Shown piece by piece: positions 7,898 through 17,170 of a DNA stretch of 64,000 nt. The notes beneath the pieces are model-generated. The model saw nothing but the letters and a program-made list of their open reading frames with translations. It did no database searches and was not told where the DNA came from. The first letter of the stretch is position 1. Each line of letters begins with the position of its first letter. Position numbers and translations under genes: made by a program. The stretch is from JBBRDU01 sp038230335 (lineage in GTDB: Bacteria > Verrucomicrobiota > Verrucomicrobiia > Chthoniobacterales > UBA10450): the NCBI GenBank assembly GCA_038230335.1, contig JBBRNL010000004.1, positions 248,001-312,000 of the forward strand, given 5' to 3'.

Positions 7898-9469
7898 TTA
7901 CGGCTTCAGCTCGGCTCCGGTCGCAGCGTCCGTGACCGTGAACTTTTCGTGATGGTAGCTTGGATCTCCGCGGAACAGGAGCCGGCCAGCATAGCGCCGC
8001 TCTAATTCGACGAGCAGCTCTTCGTCCTCTTCCTTCAACCGCTTCAATACGTCCGGATTTAGAATGACCCGAATTTCGTGCACGGTGTCCTGGTACTTGC
8101 GCATGACGGTGTTGAGGTTGCGATGCAGTTCGACACTCGTCGTCATCGAGGTTTTGACGATGCCGCGCCCGCTGCAATACGGACAATTCTCGTAGATCGT
8201 ATCGCTCAAGCTTTCCTGCGCTCGCTGGCGCGTCATCTCCATCAGACCTAACGACGAAATAGGCAGAACATGCGTCTTCGCCTTATCCCGTCTCAACCGG
8301 TCTTTCATGAGCGCATAAACCATTTGCTGATCTTTGCGGCTCTTCATATCAATGAAGTCGCCGATGATGAGACCGCCCACATTGCGCAGCCGGAGCTGCC
8401 GCGCGATCTCGTCCGCCGCCTCCAGATTGGTTTGCAGAATGGTCTTCTCCACATCACGGCCGCCCTTGTTGCGGCCGGTGTTCACGTCGATCGCGACGAG
8501 AGCCTCCGTTTCATCGATCACGATGTAGCCGCCACACCGCAACCAAACCTGACGATGAAAGGCATCCTCGATCTGTTTCTGCACGCCGAGCGCCTCGAAA
8601 ACCGGGGTGGCACCGTCGTAGGAGCGAATGCGATTCCGGCCGCGATGCGAAATCTTGCCCACCATCTCGATCATGCGCTCAGTCGACGCTTGATCGTCGC
8701 AGATCACTTCGTCGATTTCTTCGGTGAGAAAGTCGCGCACGGTGCGCTCGACCAGGTCGGGCTCCTCGAAAACGCGTGAAGGGACACGGTCGTTTTTGAT
8801 GTGCTCGTCCACCTTCGTCCACTGATCGAGAAGGAAACTTAAATCGCGCACGAAGTAACGCGCGCGCTGGCCCTCGCCGACGGTGCGGATGATCACCCCA
8901 ATCCCCTCGGGTATATCCAGTTCCCGCAAAATCTTGCGCAGGCGATCGCGCTCCTTCGGATCTTCGATCTTGCGCGAGATGCCACTGCGATCACTGAAAG
9001 GCATCAGGACCAGATAACGGCCGGCGAAGCTCAGATTGGTGGTAACACGCGGACCTTTTGTCCCGATAGGGCCTTTCGTCACCTGCACGATCACTTCGGA
9101 GCCGACCGGGTAAATATTCGGGATGTCGCGCGCCGTGATCTTTTTCTTTTGTTTTCGCCCAGGCCGATCGATTTCCTCGATCCCGCTGTCGAGCGCGGCC
9201 GGGATGGCATCCCAGAAATGGAGGAAGGCATTTTTCTCGAAGCCGATATCGACGAACATCGCCTTCAACCCCATCTCGATGTTCTTGACGCGGCCTTTGT
9301 AGACGCTGCCTACAATGTTGCGCGAGGTGTTCCGCTCGACGCTATATTCTTCAAGCCGGCCGTTCTCGAGCAAGGCAACGCGCCGCTCGAGTTTCTCCAC
9401 GCTGATGACTATCTTGTTTCCCGTCTTGCGGGTCGAGATACCTAAAATTTTCCGAACCTTTTCTAGCAT
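7898..9469 (-). CDS. rng: Ribonuclease G/E family endoribonuclease
   Basis: Endoribonuclease of the RNase E/G family, acting in rRNA maturation and mRNA decay. At 523 residues it is RNase G length and lacks an RNase E scaffold tail. An S1 domain occupies about 35-135 (VGSVYKGRVKNIEMGLKAMF). The DNase I-like catalytic region carries the two metal aspartates, D328 (LVAIDVNTGR) and D371 (GDFIDM), and the conserved NLEAADEIARQLRLRNVGG. The Zn-link cysteines are C429 and C432 in NCPYCSGRG. It lies 74 bp after mrdA in the rod-shape operon; E. coli likewise has cafA/rng close behind mreBCD. Confidence 0.94.
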   Translation of the reverse strand: MLEKVRKILGISTRKTGNKIVISVEKLERRVALLENGRLEEYSVERNTSRNIVGSVYKGRVKNIEMGLKAMFVDIGFEKNAFLHFWDAIPAALDSGIEEIDRPGRKQKKKITARDIPNIYPVGSEVIVQVTKGPIGTKGPRVTTNLSFAGRYLVLMPFSDRSGISRKIEDPKERDRLRKILRELDIPEGIGVIIRTVGEGQRARYFVRDLSFLLDQWTKVDEHIKNDRVPSRVFEEPDLVERTVRDFLTEEIDEVICDDQASTERMIEMVGKISHRGRNRIRSYDGATPVFEALGVQKQIEDAFHRQVWLRCGGYIVIDETEALVAIDVNTGRNKGGRDVEKTILQTNLEAADEIARQLRLRNVGGLIIGDFIDMKSRKDQQMVYALMKDRLRRDKAKTHVLPISSLGLMEMTRQRAQESLSDTIYENCPYCSGRGIVKTSMTTSVELHRNLNTVMRKYQDTVHEIRVILNPDVLKRLKEEDEELLVELERRYAGRLLFRGDPSYHHEKFTVTDAATGAELKP

Positions 9470-9543
9470 AAATTTGTACTGTTCCTGCGCTCAGAACCGG
9501 GATCGATGTGGAACCATTATTCATCACCAGGTAGATCGCTTGT

Positions 9544-11793
9544 TTAATTTGAAAATCGACGGCGGACGGGCGGCGGAGTGGGCGCAGGGGCCGCCCTCTT
9601 AGCGCCAAATAGCCTTTCAAAAAAGTTGGGTTGCCGCACCGGCGCCACGGGTTGGGCACGTTGCACCGTTCGCCTCTTGGCCACGCGCCCCTGATCGTCT
9701 GCCTCAGGTTCCACATCCGGTGCGCCGCCGCCGCCGGCCATTTGCGCATCCGCGTTCGAGGCATCGGCATTCTCTTCATCGGCCCCCGCGACGTTCGGGC
9801 CCGAATCCTTGTAATTGACGTCACTGATCATCTGGAAAGGATTCTGCTTGTGGGCCGGGGCCAGCCACGCCACCTGCATGTCGAATTTACCATCCTCGAG
9901 CGCGAGAGCCCGTTCCATGATTCGATCAGCGATCGGGCAAGCCACACTGCCACCGTGCGCACCGCCCTGTACCATCGCCGCCACCACATAGCGGGGATTA
10001 TCGTAAGGCGCATAACAGGCGAACCACGCGATCGTATCCTTATGCCCGCGGTCCGTGGCCTGGGCCGTGCCCGTCTTACCCGCCACGACCACATTTTTCA
10101 GGCGGGCCCGGGCGCCGGTGCCGCCATCTTCGTTGACCACTTTCCAAAGGCCTTTACGCACAATGTCGATTTGGTCGCGCGTAAAATCATTTCTTAAATC
10201 GGCCCGCACCCTGGGAGCGCCGGACACTGGCTTGCCGTGGTCGTCCAGCATGGGAGAGCCATCCTGGTTCAACACCCGGTCGATGAAACGCGGGTAATAA
10301 CAAACGCCACCGTTCGCCACCGCCCCGTAGGCCATGGCCAACTGGAGCGGCGAGACGAGCGTGTAGCCCTGGCCGATCGAAACGTTGGCCGTCTGCGCCT
10401 GCGACCATCTCTCCTGCGGATGATGAACCTGCATCCACTCAGGACCGGGCATAATCCCCACCTGTTCACCGGTCAGGTGAATCCCTGACTCTTCACCCAT
10501 TCCCAGCATTTTGCCGACGGCATCAATCGATTGGATACCGGCCGCGTTCCCGTACTGATAAAAAAAGGAGTCGCAAGAGACTTTGATGGCATCAGCTAGG
10601 CCAAGCGTGCCGTGTCCTCCACCCTTCTCCGCGATCCAGCATTTAAAATAGTGATCCCCGTAGCTCACGCCCCCACTGCAGTTGTAATGGGCATTCGCCA
10701 TCTTGCGGCGCAAGCCGGCCAGTGCGGTGATGATTTTGAAGGTGGAGCCGGGGGGCAAAGCGCTAATGGCGCGGTTAACGAGCGGGTCCGCTTCATCCTT
10801 CTGCAGAGCCGTCCAATCCTTCGCCTTGATGCTCGGAATAAATGCGTTCGGGTCGAACGACGGCACTGAAACCATGGCCAGCACATTGCCGTTGTTCGGA
10901 TCGATCACGACGGCGGCACCACGGCCGACGGCTCGGACCGCTTCCTCCGCGATCGACTGAATGCGCGCGTCCAGAGTGAGGAGAACATTCGCGCCCTGCT
11001 TGGGCGGTTCCTCCCGCAGGACGCCATCGATCACGCCCTTGGCGTTGCGCCGCAGGTAGCGAACTCCCGGTTTGCCGCGCAGGTATTCGTCCATCGATTT
11101 CTCGATGTTCGACTTCCCTTCCACGTCCTCCTGATAAAACGTGTAACGCTTGGCGTCTTCCTTGTTCGTATCGTCGGGCGCACCCACGTAGCCGAGCAGA
11201 TGTGAAGCGAGCGCACCATAGACGTAGGAGCGCACCGGCTTGATCGCGATATCAACTCCCGGAAGGCCTACATCGTGTTCGGAAAACTTGGCCATGGTCT
11301 GGAAATCGATGTCCTTGATGTACGAAAATGGAACCTCGGTATCGTTACGAAAATGCTTTTGCAGCTGGTTCGCATTGTAATCGCGCGCCAGATCAAGATC
11401 ATCCAGCCGAGGCACCACCCCATCGTTTACGATCTTGATGATATCGGGCTCTTTTTGATCCTTCGGCATGCCATTGATGATGGCGCGATACTCACTTTGC
11501 GGCGGTTGCCCAAAGCGTTCGCGGTAACCCTTGACCATTTCCGGCAGGTAAAAATCGACCTCATAACTCGCGCGATTGCCAACCAGCGTAAGCCCGTTCC
11601 GATCCTTGATCTCGCCGCGGACGGATGGAATACGCACAGTCGCTTCGGAACTGCCCCGGATCCGCGCTGTCCATTCCGCGCCGCGCGCCACCTGGACCCA
11701 CCAGAGCCGAAGGCCCAGCGCGCCGCAGCCGAGCAGCATGAGCAGTCCCAGAAACTGGATGCGCAAACGTGGATTGAGGCGGCGCCGGTTCAT
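9544..11793 (-). CDS. mrdA: Penicillin-binding protein 2, elongasome transpeptidase
   Basis: Class B PBP that cross-links peptidoglycan during lateral wall growth. 749 residues: one N-terminal membrane anchor (about 12-32), a dimerisation domain starting with PSVRGEIKDRNGLTL, and a transpeptidase domain. The active-site motifs are S350TFK (ALPPGSTFKII), S406CD and K573TG (VAGKTGTAQ). The C-terminal tail (about 660-749) is longer than in E. coli PBP2 and rich in Ala, Pro, Asp and Arg. The gene overlaps mreD by 4 bp. No rodA is adjacent; rng follows instead. Confidence 0.95.
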   Translation of the reverse strand: MNRRRLNPRLRIQFLGLLMLLGCGALGLRLWWVQVARGAEWTARIRGSSEATVRIPSVRGEIKDRNGLTLVGNRASYEVDFYLPEMVKGYRERFGQPPQSEYRAIINGMPKDQKEPDIIKIVNDGVVPRLDDLDLARDYNANQLQKHFRNDTEVPFSYIKDIDFQTMAKFSEHDVGLPGVDIAIKPVRSYVYGALASHLLGYVGAPDDTNKEDAKRYTFYQEDVEGKSNIEKSMDEYLRGKPGVRYLRRNAKGVIDGVLREEPPKQGANVLLTLDARIQSIAEEAVRAVGRGAAVVIDPNNGNVLAMVSVPSFDPNAFIPSIKAKDWTALQKDEADPLVNRAISALPPGSTFKIITALAGLRRKMANAHYNCSGGVSYGDHYFKCWIAEKGGGHGTLGLADAIKVSCDSFFYQYGNAAGIQSIDAVGKMLGMGEESGIHLTGEQVGIMPGPEWMQVHHPQERWSQAQTANVSIGQGYTLVSPLQLAMAYGAVANGGVCYYPRFIDRVLNQDGSPMLDDHGKPVSGAPRVRADLRNDFTRDQIDIVRKGLWKVVNEDGGTGARARLKNVVVAGKTGTAQATDRGHKDTIAWFACYAPYDNPRYVVAAMVQGGAHGGSVACPIADRIMERALALEDGKFDMQVAWLAPAHKQNPFQMISDVNYKDSGPNVAGADEENADASNADAQMAGGGGAPDVEPEADDQGRVAKRRTVQRAQPVAPVRQPNFFERLFGAKRAAPAPTPPPVRRRFSN

Positions 11794-12338
11794 TCGTAGT
11801 CGTCTCTATTGCTGGTCGGGAGATAAGGATAAGCCGTCGCTCGCGCGATCCAATGAAGGATCCAAAAGGCCACCGGAGAGATCAGCACCGCGATCAAACC
11901 GGGACCACCAATCTGCCACCAGACTTCCGGCGAAAAGAAAACGAAGCCGCGCCGGAATGTAATCATTAAGTATTGAGCCAGGACGATGCCCGACGTGCAA
12001 AGACCGCAGACAATACAGTGAATCTCCCAGCGTCCTCGAATGAACAGTGGTCTCAGGCCATGCATAATGCCCGCCAAAACCGCATAGAGCAGTATGGAGG
12101 AGCCCAGGGAAATTTCAACTCGCGACCCGAGAACCTGCACGGTCAGGGCGTCGAGCAGGAAGCCGGCATAAAAGGCCAGGGCCAGCATCAAAGGGAATGG
12201 CAGGACCGTCGCGCCGAAGAAAACAATCACGGGCACAACATAAACGTGCGCGTTGAACATCCATGGAATGGCCGGGATGAAAAATTCCGCCACCTGCGCG
12301 AAAAAAATCAGGACGAGGAGAATGACAAAGAAAATCAT
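11790..12338 (-). CDS. mreD: Rod shape-determining membrane protein MreD
   Basis: 182 residues, strongly hydrophobic, with about five membrane segments beginning MIFFVILLVLIFFAQVAEFF and including LPFPLMLALAFYAGFLLDAL, the best conserved MreD stretch. MreD is an integral inner-membrane part of the elongasome. The gene overlaps mreC upstream and mrdA downstream by 4 bp each, consistent with translational coupling. The sequence is poorly conserved, as in all MreD proteins, so the call rests on topology plus its place in mreBCD-mrdA. Confidence 0.88.
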   Translation of the reverse strand: MIFFVILLVLIFFAQVAEFFIPAIPWMFNAHVYVVPVIVFFGATVLPFPLMLALAFYAGFLLDALTVQVLGSRVEISLGSSILLYAVLAGIMHGLRPLFIRGRWEIHCIVCGLCTSGIVLAQYLMITFRRGFVFFSPEVWWQIGGPGLIAVLISPVAFWILHWIARATAYPYLPTSNRDDYE

Positions 12339-13138
12339 TTGCGGCCCGTCACCACGAAAACGTCCTCCAATTGCGAAAGATCGACGGCGGGATTCAACTG
12401 CGCCTGACCATCCAGTTCCCGCACACGGAAGCTCTTCACTGTCCCGATGAGAAGGCTGGCTGGGAAGACCCCTCCGACGCCGGACGTCACAGCCTTTTGT
12501 CCGGGCTGCAGGTTGGCCTGTTTGGACAGGAAATTCAAGTTCAACAATGGAGTCAGACCGCCAATCACGCGTTCGCCCGAGACGATCCCCTGCTCGCGCG
12601 TTCCTTCAACCGCCGCCGCCACCCGGCAGTTTTCGTCTGATACGAGAAGGACTACGGAAATGTTATTGCTCACCGTGGTGGTCTTGCCGACCAGGCCTTC
12701 GTCGGTCACGACCGGCATATCTCCCTCGACGCCGTCTTCCTTGCCACGATTGATCGTGACGGTGCGCCACCACGTGGATGAATCGCGTGTCAGAATCTCG
12801 GCCGGCACAAGTTTGAAGACGGACCGCTCTCGATAATTCAGAGCATGGCGGAGCCGGTTTACTTCGTGTTCCACATCGCGCAGAGCCTTGTTCGTGGCTT
12901 TCAATTCGCGGTTCTCTACTTGCAGCCCCGAGTTGTCTTTTTCCAACTCCTCCAGCGATTTTAAACCAGATCGCACCGAAGTGATTTGCTTCTGCAATCC
13001 CGAACCTTTCGTGAGGAAAGGGGCGATTAGCTTGTATGCTCCCGCCTGAAATTTCCGCGTCGTGTCGGGGCCAAAGCTAAGGATGTAGCCCAGGAGCGCG
13101 CCAAAAATGAGCAGCGCGATGATGCTGGTCCGGTTCAT
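12335..13138 (-). CDS. mreC: Rod shape-determining protein MreC
   Basis: 267 residues. A short cytoplasmic N-terminus and one membrane anchor (SIIALLIFGALLGYILSFG) are followed by a coiled coil (about 50-95) and the periplasmic beta-rich MreC domain (PAEILTRDSSTWWRTVTINRG, VGKTTTVSNNISVVLLVSD). MreC forms periplasmic filaments and activates PBP2, which is encoded two genes on. The gene overlaps mreD by 4 bp and starts 60 bp after mreB. Confidence 0.94.
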   Translation of the reverse strand: MNRTSIIALLIFGALLGYILSFGPDTTRKFQAGAYKLIAPFLTKGSGLQKQITSVRSGLKSLEELEKDNSGLQVENRELKATNKALRDVEHEVNRLRHALNYRERSVFKLVPAEILTRDSSTWWRTVTINRGKEDGVEGDMPVVTDEGLVGKTTTVSNNISVVLLVSDENCRVAAAVEGTREQGIVSGERVIGGLTPLLNLNFLSKQANLQPGQKAVTSGVGGVFPASLLIGTVKSFRVRELDGQAQLNPAVDLSQLEDVFVVTGRK

Positions 13139-13198
13139 GGCTACGGCATGGGCTTCCCGCCCATGTTCCGATATCGGCGCGACGCCGATCTCACGTTA

Positions 13199-14236
13199 TC
13201 AGCGCCATTGGCGATCGGCCGACGCCACTTGACGCAAAAATTTGAGTTCATTAAGGCATTTACCCGTTCCTTCGGCGACCGCGCTGAGGGGATCTTCCGC
13301 AACATGGACAGGTAAACCGGTCTCTTCGCTCAAAAGCTTGTCGAAGCCGCGCAATAACGCCCCGCCACCGGCCAGGACCAGCCCACGATCGACCAAATCG
13401 GCCGACAATTCCGGCGGGCACCGCTCCAGTGTGATGCGAACCGAGTCGACGATGGTGGAAATCGGCTCGAGTAACGCTTCGCGCACCTCCTGAGACGTGA
13501 TCATCAGCGTTTTAGGCAGACCCGCTACCAAGTCGCGGCCCTTCACCTCGACGCTCGTTTCCTTTTCGCTCGGATAGGCAGATCCGATCTTGATTTTGAT
13601 CTCCTCAGCGGTTCGTTCGCCCACCATGAGGTTGTAGGCACGCTTCATGTATTGGACGATTGCTTCGTCCAGCTCATCACCCGCCACCCGAACGCTGCGA
13701 CTGAAAACAATCCCGGACAGGGAAATCAGCGCGACTTCAGTGGTGCCGCCGCCGATATCGATAATCATATTGCCCGCCGGATCCTGCACGGGCAAACCCA
13801 CTCCGATGGCCGCCGCCATCGGTTCTTCAATGAGATAAACCTCGCGGGCGCCCGCATGGGTGGCCGACTCGCGTACGGCGCGTTTCTCCACTTCGGTAAT
13901 ACCGGAAGGAACCGCGATGACCACGCGCGGCCTCGCCTTGACCCGGCGGTTGTGCACTTTGGATATAAAATGACGCAGCATCGCCTCGGTCACTTCGAAG
14001 TCCGCGATAACGCCGTCTTTCAACGGGCGCACGGCGACGATGTTGGAGGGCGTCCGACCCAGCATGCGCTTGGCTTCATCACCGACGGCGAGAACCTTGT
14101 TCGTGCCGGCCTGCACCGCCACGACGGACGGTTCCCGCAGAACGATGCCTTGATCCTTAACGTAAACGAGAGTGTTTGCCGTTCCGAGATCGATGCCGAT
14201 GTCGCTTGATAGCCAGCCGAAGAGTCCGTTGAACAT
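13199..14236 (-). CDS. mreB: Rod shape-determining actin homologue MreB
   Basis: 345 residues, a typical length. The actin-fold ATP-binding motifs are phosphate-1 (DIGIDLGTANTLVYV, about 12-26), the EEPMAAAIG segment (about 137-145), phosphate-2 (DIGGGTTEVALIS, about 160) and the adenosine motif LAGGGALLRGFDKLL. MreB polymerises under the inner membrane and positions the elongasome. It is the first gene of mreB-mreC-mreD-mrdA-rng and diverges from rpe across a 374-bp non-coding region. Confidence 0.97.
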   Translation of the reverse strand: MFNGLFGWLSSDIGIDLGTANTLVYVKDQGIVLREPSVVAVQAGTNKVLAVGDEAKRMLGRTPSNIVAVRPLKDGVIADFEVTEAMLRHFISKVHNRRVKARPRVVIAVPSGITEVEKRAVRESATHAGAREVYLIEEPMAAAIGVGLPVQDPAGNMIIDIGGGTTEVALISLSGIVFSRSVRVAGDELDEAIVQYMKRAYNLMVGERTAEEIKIKIGSAYPSEKETSVEVKGRDLVAGLPKTLMITSQEVREALLEPISTIVDSVRITLERCPPELSADLVDRGLVLAGGGALLRGFDKLLSEETGLPVHVAEDPLSAVAEGTGKCLNELKFLRQVASADRQWR

Positions 14237-14610
14237 GAATCAGTTAAAAAAAATTACCGCGCTTAATTTCCAGTCTGGCGGAAGCGCGTCCCTGTGTCGA
14301 TCTTCGCAGTCATGGGCCCTGCAAGCGCGATTCGACCGGCTGAAACGCGGTAACATGAAACAGTGGCTCGCTGCGTCAAGCTCTTAATATAGAAGGCGAC
14401 GGAGTCATTGAGTGGCGAGGAGACTGAAACAAGGCCATCGCCGCCATGCTCCGATCCCTCCAATAGCCAGCCGAGGCCTTCCGAAATTGAGCGCTGGACG
14501 TTGTATACAACGTGACGGGAGGCCGGTGGATGGACTGCATAGCCCGTTTCGTGTAACGGGTGAGCAATCGGTGATTGCGAATCAACGTTGAGCGTTGAAC
14601 GTTTGCCTTC
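14237..14610. other. 374-bp divergent intergenic region (mreB / rpe)
   Basis: I see no convincing gene here; the frames that cross it are low-complexity or antisense. It must hold the promoter of the mre operon and probably that of rpe. It contains a 16-bp perfect palindrome, listed separately, and the direct repeat CGTTGAGCGTTGAACGTT just before rpe. Confidence 0.6.
14498..14513. promoter_or_regulatory. Candidate operator: 16-bp perfect palindrome
   Basis: ACGTTGTATACAACGT is its own reverse complement. The TTGTATACAA core resembles operators bound by several GntR-family regulators. It lies about 100 bp before rpe and 260 bp before mreB. No regulator gene is nearby, so the role is an inference from shape alone. 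Confidence 0.35.
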
Positions 14611-15270
14611 ATGCGGAAAACAATCGTCGCCCCCTCCATCCTGGCCGCCGACTTCTCGCGCCTGACTGACGAAATTCGCCGAGTCGAGGAAGCCGGTGCT
14701 GATTGGATTCACTGCGACATTATGGATGGCCATTTTGTCGATAACATTTCTTTCGGGCCCATGGTCGTCGAGGTCGTTAGGAAGCAAACCAAACTTCCAC
14801 TCGATGTGCATCTCATGATCGAGCAGGCCGACCATTACGTGCCGCGCTTCGTCAAGGCCGGGGCGAATTCCATTACGGTGCATGTCGAAGCCTTAGCGAA
14901 ACACGACGTCGCAAAAACCTTGCAACAAATCCGCGAAGCCGGTTGCGAGGTCGGATTAACGCTGAATCCGGCGACACCTTTCGAAGCAGTCGAACCCTTT
15001 CTTTCCAGGATTGATCTGCTCCTAGTCATGACCGTTCATCCCGGCTTCGGCGGACAAGCCTTTCGTCCCGAAATGATGGACAAGGTCAAACGAGCACGTG
15101 CCTGGCAGGAGTTGCACAAGGCAAAGTTGAACATCGAAGTAGACGGCGGCATCAATCCGGACACCGCCGCGATCGCGATCGAACATGGCGCGAATGTGCT
15201 GGTAGCCGGCACCTCGGTTTTTCACACATCCGATTACGCGGCGGCGGTACGCGCGTTGAGAGGTGGATGA
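14611..15270 (+). CDS. rpe: Ribulose-phosphate 3-epimerase
   Basis: Interconverts ribulose 5-phosphate and xylulose 5-phosphate in the pentose phosphate pathway. 219 residues forming one TIM barrel. The signature residues are present: S9 region (IVAPSILAADFSRL), metal-binding HCDIMDGHFV, VHLMIEQ, TVHPGFGGQAF, VDGGINPDTA and the phosphate-binding VLVAGTSVF. It is monocistronic, divergent from mreB, and ends before a repeat-bearing gap. Confidence 0.97.
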   Translation: MRKTIVAPSILAADFSRLTDEIRRVEEAGADWIHCDIMDGHFVDNISFGPMVVEVVRKQTKLPLDVHLMIEQADHYVPRFVKAGANSITVHVEALAKHDVAKTLQQIREAGCEVGLTLNPATPFEAVEPFLSRIDLLLVMTVHPGFGGQAFRPEMMDKVKRARAWQELHKAKLNIEVDGGINPDTAAIAIEHGANVLVAGTSVFHTSDYAAAVRALRGG

Positions 15271-15318
15271 TCTTTCAACGGTGACCTAAGTCGATGAGCG
15301 CTGCCTAATCACAAAGCG

Positions 15319-15362
15319 TTGTCATCCCGAACGAAGTGAAGGATCTCTCACAAGGGTGACAG
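15319..15362. repeat. Dispersed intergenic repeat, TGTCATCCCGA type
   Basis: TTGTCATCCCGAACGAAG, then TGAAGGATCTCTCAC, closing with GGGTGACAG, which pairs with the opening TTGTCATCC apart from G-T wobbles. It matches the arms of the element at 22143-22269 and the stretch at 61838-61871, so this is a family present at least three times in the window. Confidence 0.6.
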
Positions 15363-15409
15363 ATCACGCCGATTAGATTGTGCAGCCTCCGGCGAACGGC
15401 GACTCTCCG

Positions 15410-17164
15410 TTACCCGGAAGCCCCATCGGTCGCCACCACCGGTTCGGCGTCGCTCCTCGTTTCCGCCATCACTTCATCGGTTTGTGTGACGCGGACGACT
15501 TCTTCAATGGTGGTCTTGCCTTGCGAGACACGGCGCCAGCCGTCCTGACGCAGCGTTTCCATTCCTTCGGCGACCGCACATTGCTTGAGTTCACCGCCAT
15601 CCCGCTTTTGCATGATCATTTTGCGCAACGGTTCCGTGATCACACAAATTTCATAGATCGCCGTCCGGCCCTGGTATCCGGTCTGACGGCATTGATCGCA
15701 GCCGACACCGCGCAGGAATCTCGTGCCGATCTCTTTTACCGGCACGCCAATTTCCGCCAGGTAGTCCGGCGGATATTGCACGGTTTGCGCGCATTCCGGG
15801 CAAATCGTACGCACCAGCCGTTGTGCGATGAAGGATTTCACGACAGAAGCGAGGAGGAACGGCTCTACATCCATGTCGAGCAGACGCGTGATCCCACCGA
15901 CGGCATCGTTCGTATGCAGTGTGCTGAACACAAGGTGACCTGTCATGGCCGCGCGAATAGAGATATCGGCCGTTTCAACGTCGCGAATCTCTCCTACCAT
16001 GACGACGTTTGGATCCTGTCGGAGGATGTGCCGTAAACCTTTGGCGAAGGTCAAATCGATCTCCGGCTTTACGTCGATCTGCGACACGCCGGGCAACCGG
16101 TATTCGACCGGTTCCTCGATCGTGATGATGCGGCGCTGGACCGAATTAATACTGGAGAGAAAACAGTACAATGACGTCGATTTTCCGCAGCCAGTCGGTC
16201 CGGTGAGCAGAATAATTCCATTCGGCTGAGCGAGCAGACGCCGGATGATTTCTTCCTGGCGCTGACTCAGATCGAGTCGCTCAAAGCCAAATTGTTGTTC
16301 GCCCCGGCTGAGCAAACGCAAACTGATCGACTCCCCATTCACGGTCGGGATGGTGGAAACACGCACGTCGATATTGGCACTGGCCGCCTGCAGGTTCATG
16401 CGTCCATCCTGGGGCAAACGGCGCTCCGCGATATCCATGTGCGACATGACCTTGAGACGCGAAATGATGGCCGACTGCAGCAGGCGCAGTTGCGGCGGCA
16501 CCGCGACCTCATGGAGAATGCCGTCGATGCGATACCGGATGCGCAGATCCCCTTCGAGGGGTTCCACGTGAATATCCGTGGCCCGTTCCACGATGGCTTC
16601 GCGGATAATCTGGTTCACGAACTTCACGACCGACGCTTCCGGATCGTCCGCGTTGAGATCGGTACTCGTCTCGGTATCCTGCAGAACTTCGAAGGCCCGG
16701 TTGGTCTTCAAAATTTCGTCGAAGGTTTCCGCGCCAACGCCGTAAACCGTTTTCATGGCGCGCAAAATCTGCGCCCTCGGCACGAGCACCCATTCGGCAG
16801 GTTTCTTTAAAAGCTGACTGGCCAGCTGCCGGCCGACCGAGTTGAAAAGATCATAGGTCGCGAGCACGACCGATTTCTCTTTTTCTTCAATCGGCAGAAT
16901 GTGGTGTTGAAAAACAAACCGACTCGGCAGGATGGACAAGGTTTTACGATCGATTGTCTTGGCATCAATCGCCGTGACCGGCACTTTAAAAAATTTCCCG
17001 AGCGCGGTCAGAAAACGCGTCTCATCGATCTTACCGGAGTCGAGGACCTGCGTAGTCCAGGATCCGCCATTCAGATTTTGCGCGAGTTCCGTCGCCTCCT
17101 CCCGGGTGGCGACGCCGCCCTCGAGCAATAGATTAATGAGCGACTGACTGGCGGCGGAGCTCAT
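15410..17164 (-). CDS. GspE/PilB-family secretion ATPase
   Basis: Cytoplasmic hexameric ATPase driving a type II secretion or type IV pilus machine. 584 residues: an N-terminal GspE/PilB (MshEN-like) domain (about 5-150), then the ATPase core with Walker A GPTGCGKST (322-330), the Asp box (ITIEEPVEYRLPG), Walker B (QDPNVVMVGEIRD, about 383-395), and the His box (GHLVFSTLHTNDA). The zinc-binding tetracysteine is C455, C458, C489 and C492. It follows the secretin gene and a small exported protein on the same strand. No GspF, GspG or pilin gene is nearby, so GspE and PilB cannot be separated here. The C-terminal tail after about 565 is not conserved. Confidence 0.9.
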   Translation of the reverse strand: MSSAASQSLINLLLEGGVATREEATELAQNLNGGSWTTQVLDSGKIDETRFLTALGKFFKVPVTAIDAKTIDRKTLSILPSRFVFQHHILPIEEKEKSVVLATYDLFNSVGRQLASQLLKKPAEWVLVPRAQILRAMKTVYGVGAETFDEILKTNRAFEVLQDTETSTDLNADDPEASVVKFVNQIIREAIVERATDIHVEPLEGDLRIRYRIDGILHEVAVPPQLRLLQSAIISRLKVMSHMDIAERRLPQDGRMNLQAASANIDVRVSTIPTVNGESISLRLLSRGEQQFGFERLDLSQRQEEIIRRLLAQPNGIILLTGPTGCGKSTSLYCFLSSINSVQRRIITIEEPVEYRLPGVSQIDVKPEIDLTFAKGLRHILRQDPNVVMVGEIRDVETADISIRAAMTGHLVFSTLHTNDAVGGITRLLDMDVEPFLLASVVKSFIAQRLVRTICPECAQTVQYPPDYLAEIGVPVKEIGTRFLRGVGCDQCRQTGYQGRTAIYEICVITEPLRKMIMQKRDGGELKQCAVAEGMETLRQDGWRRVSQGKTTIEEVVRVTQTDEVMAETRSDAEPVVATDGASG

Positions 17165-17170
17165 ACCGGG

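Noticed and set aside
14263..14883. 206-codon minus-strand frame across the mreB/rpe gap
   Set aside because: Half of it is antisense to rpe; no recognisable protein features in the remainder.
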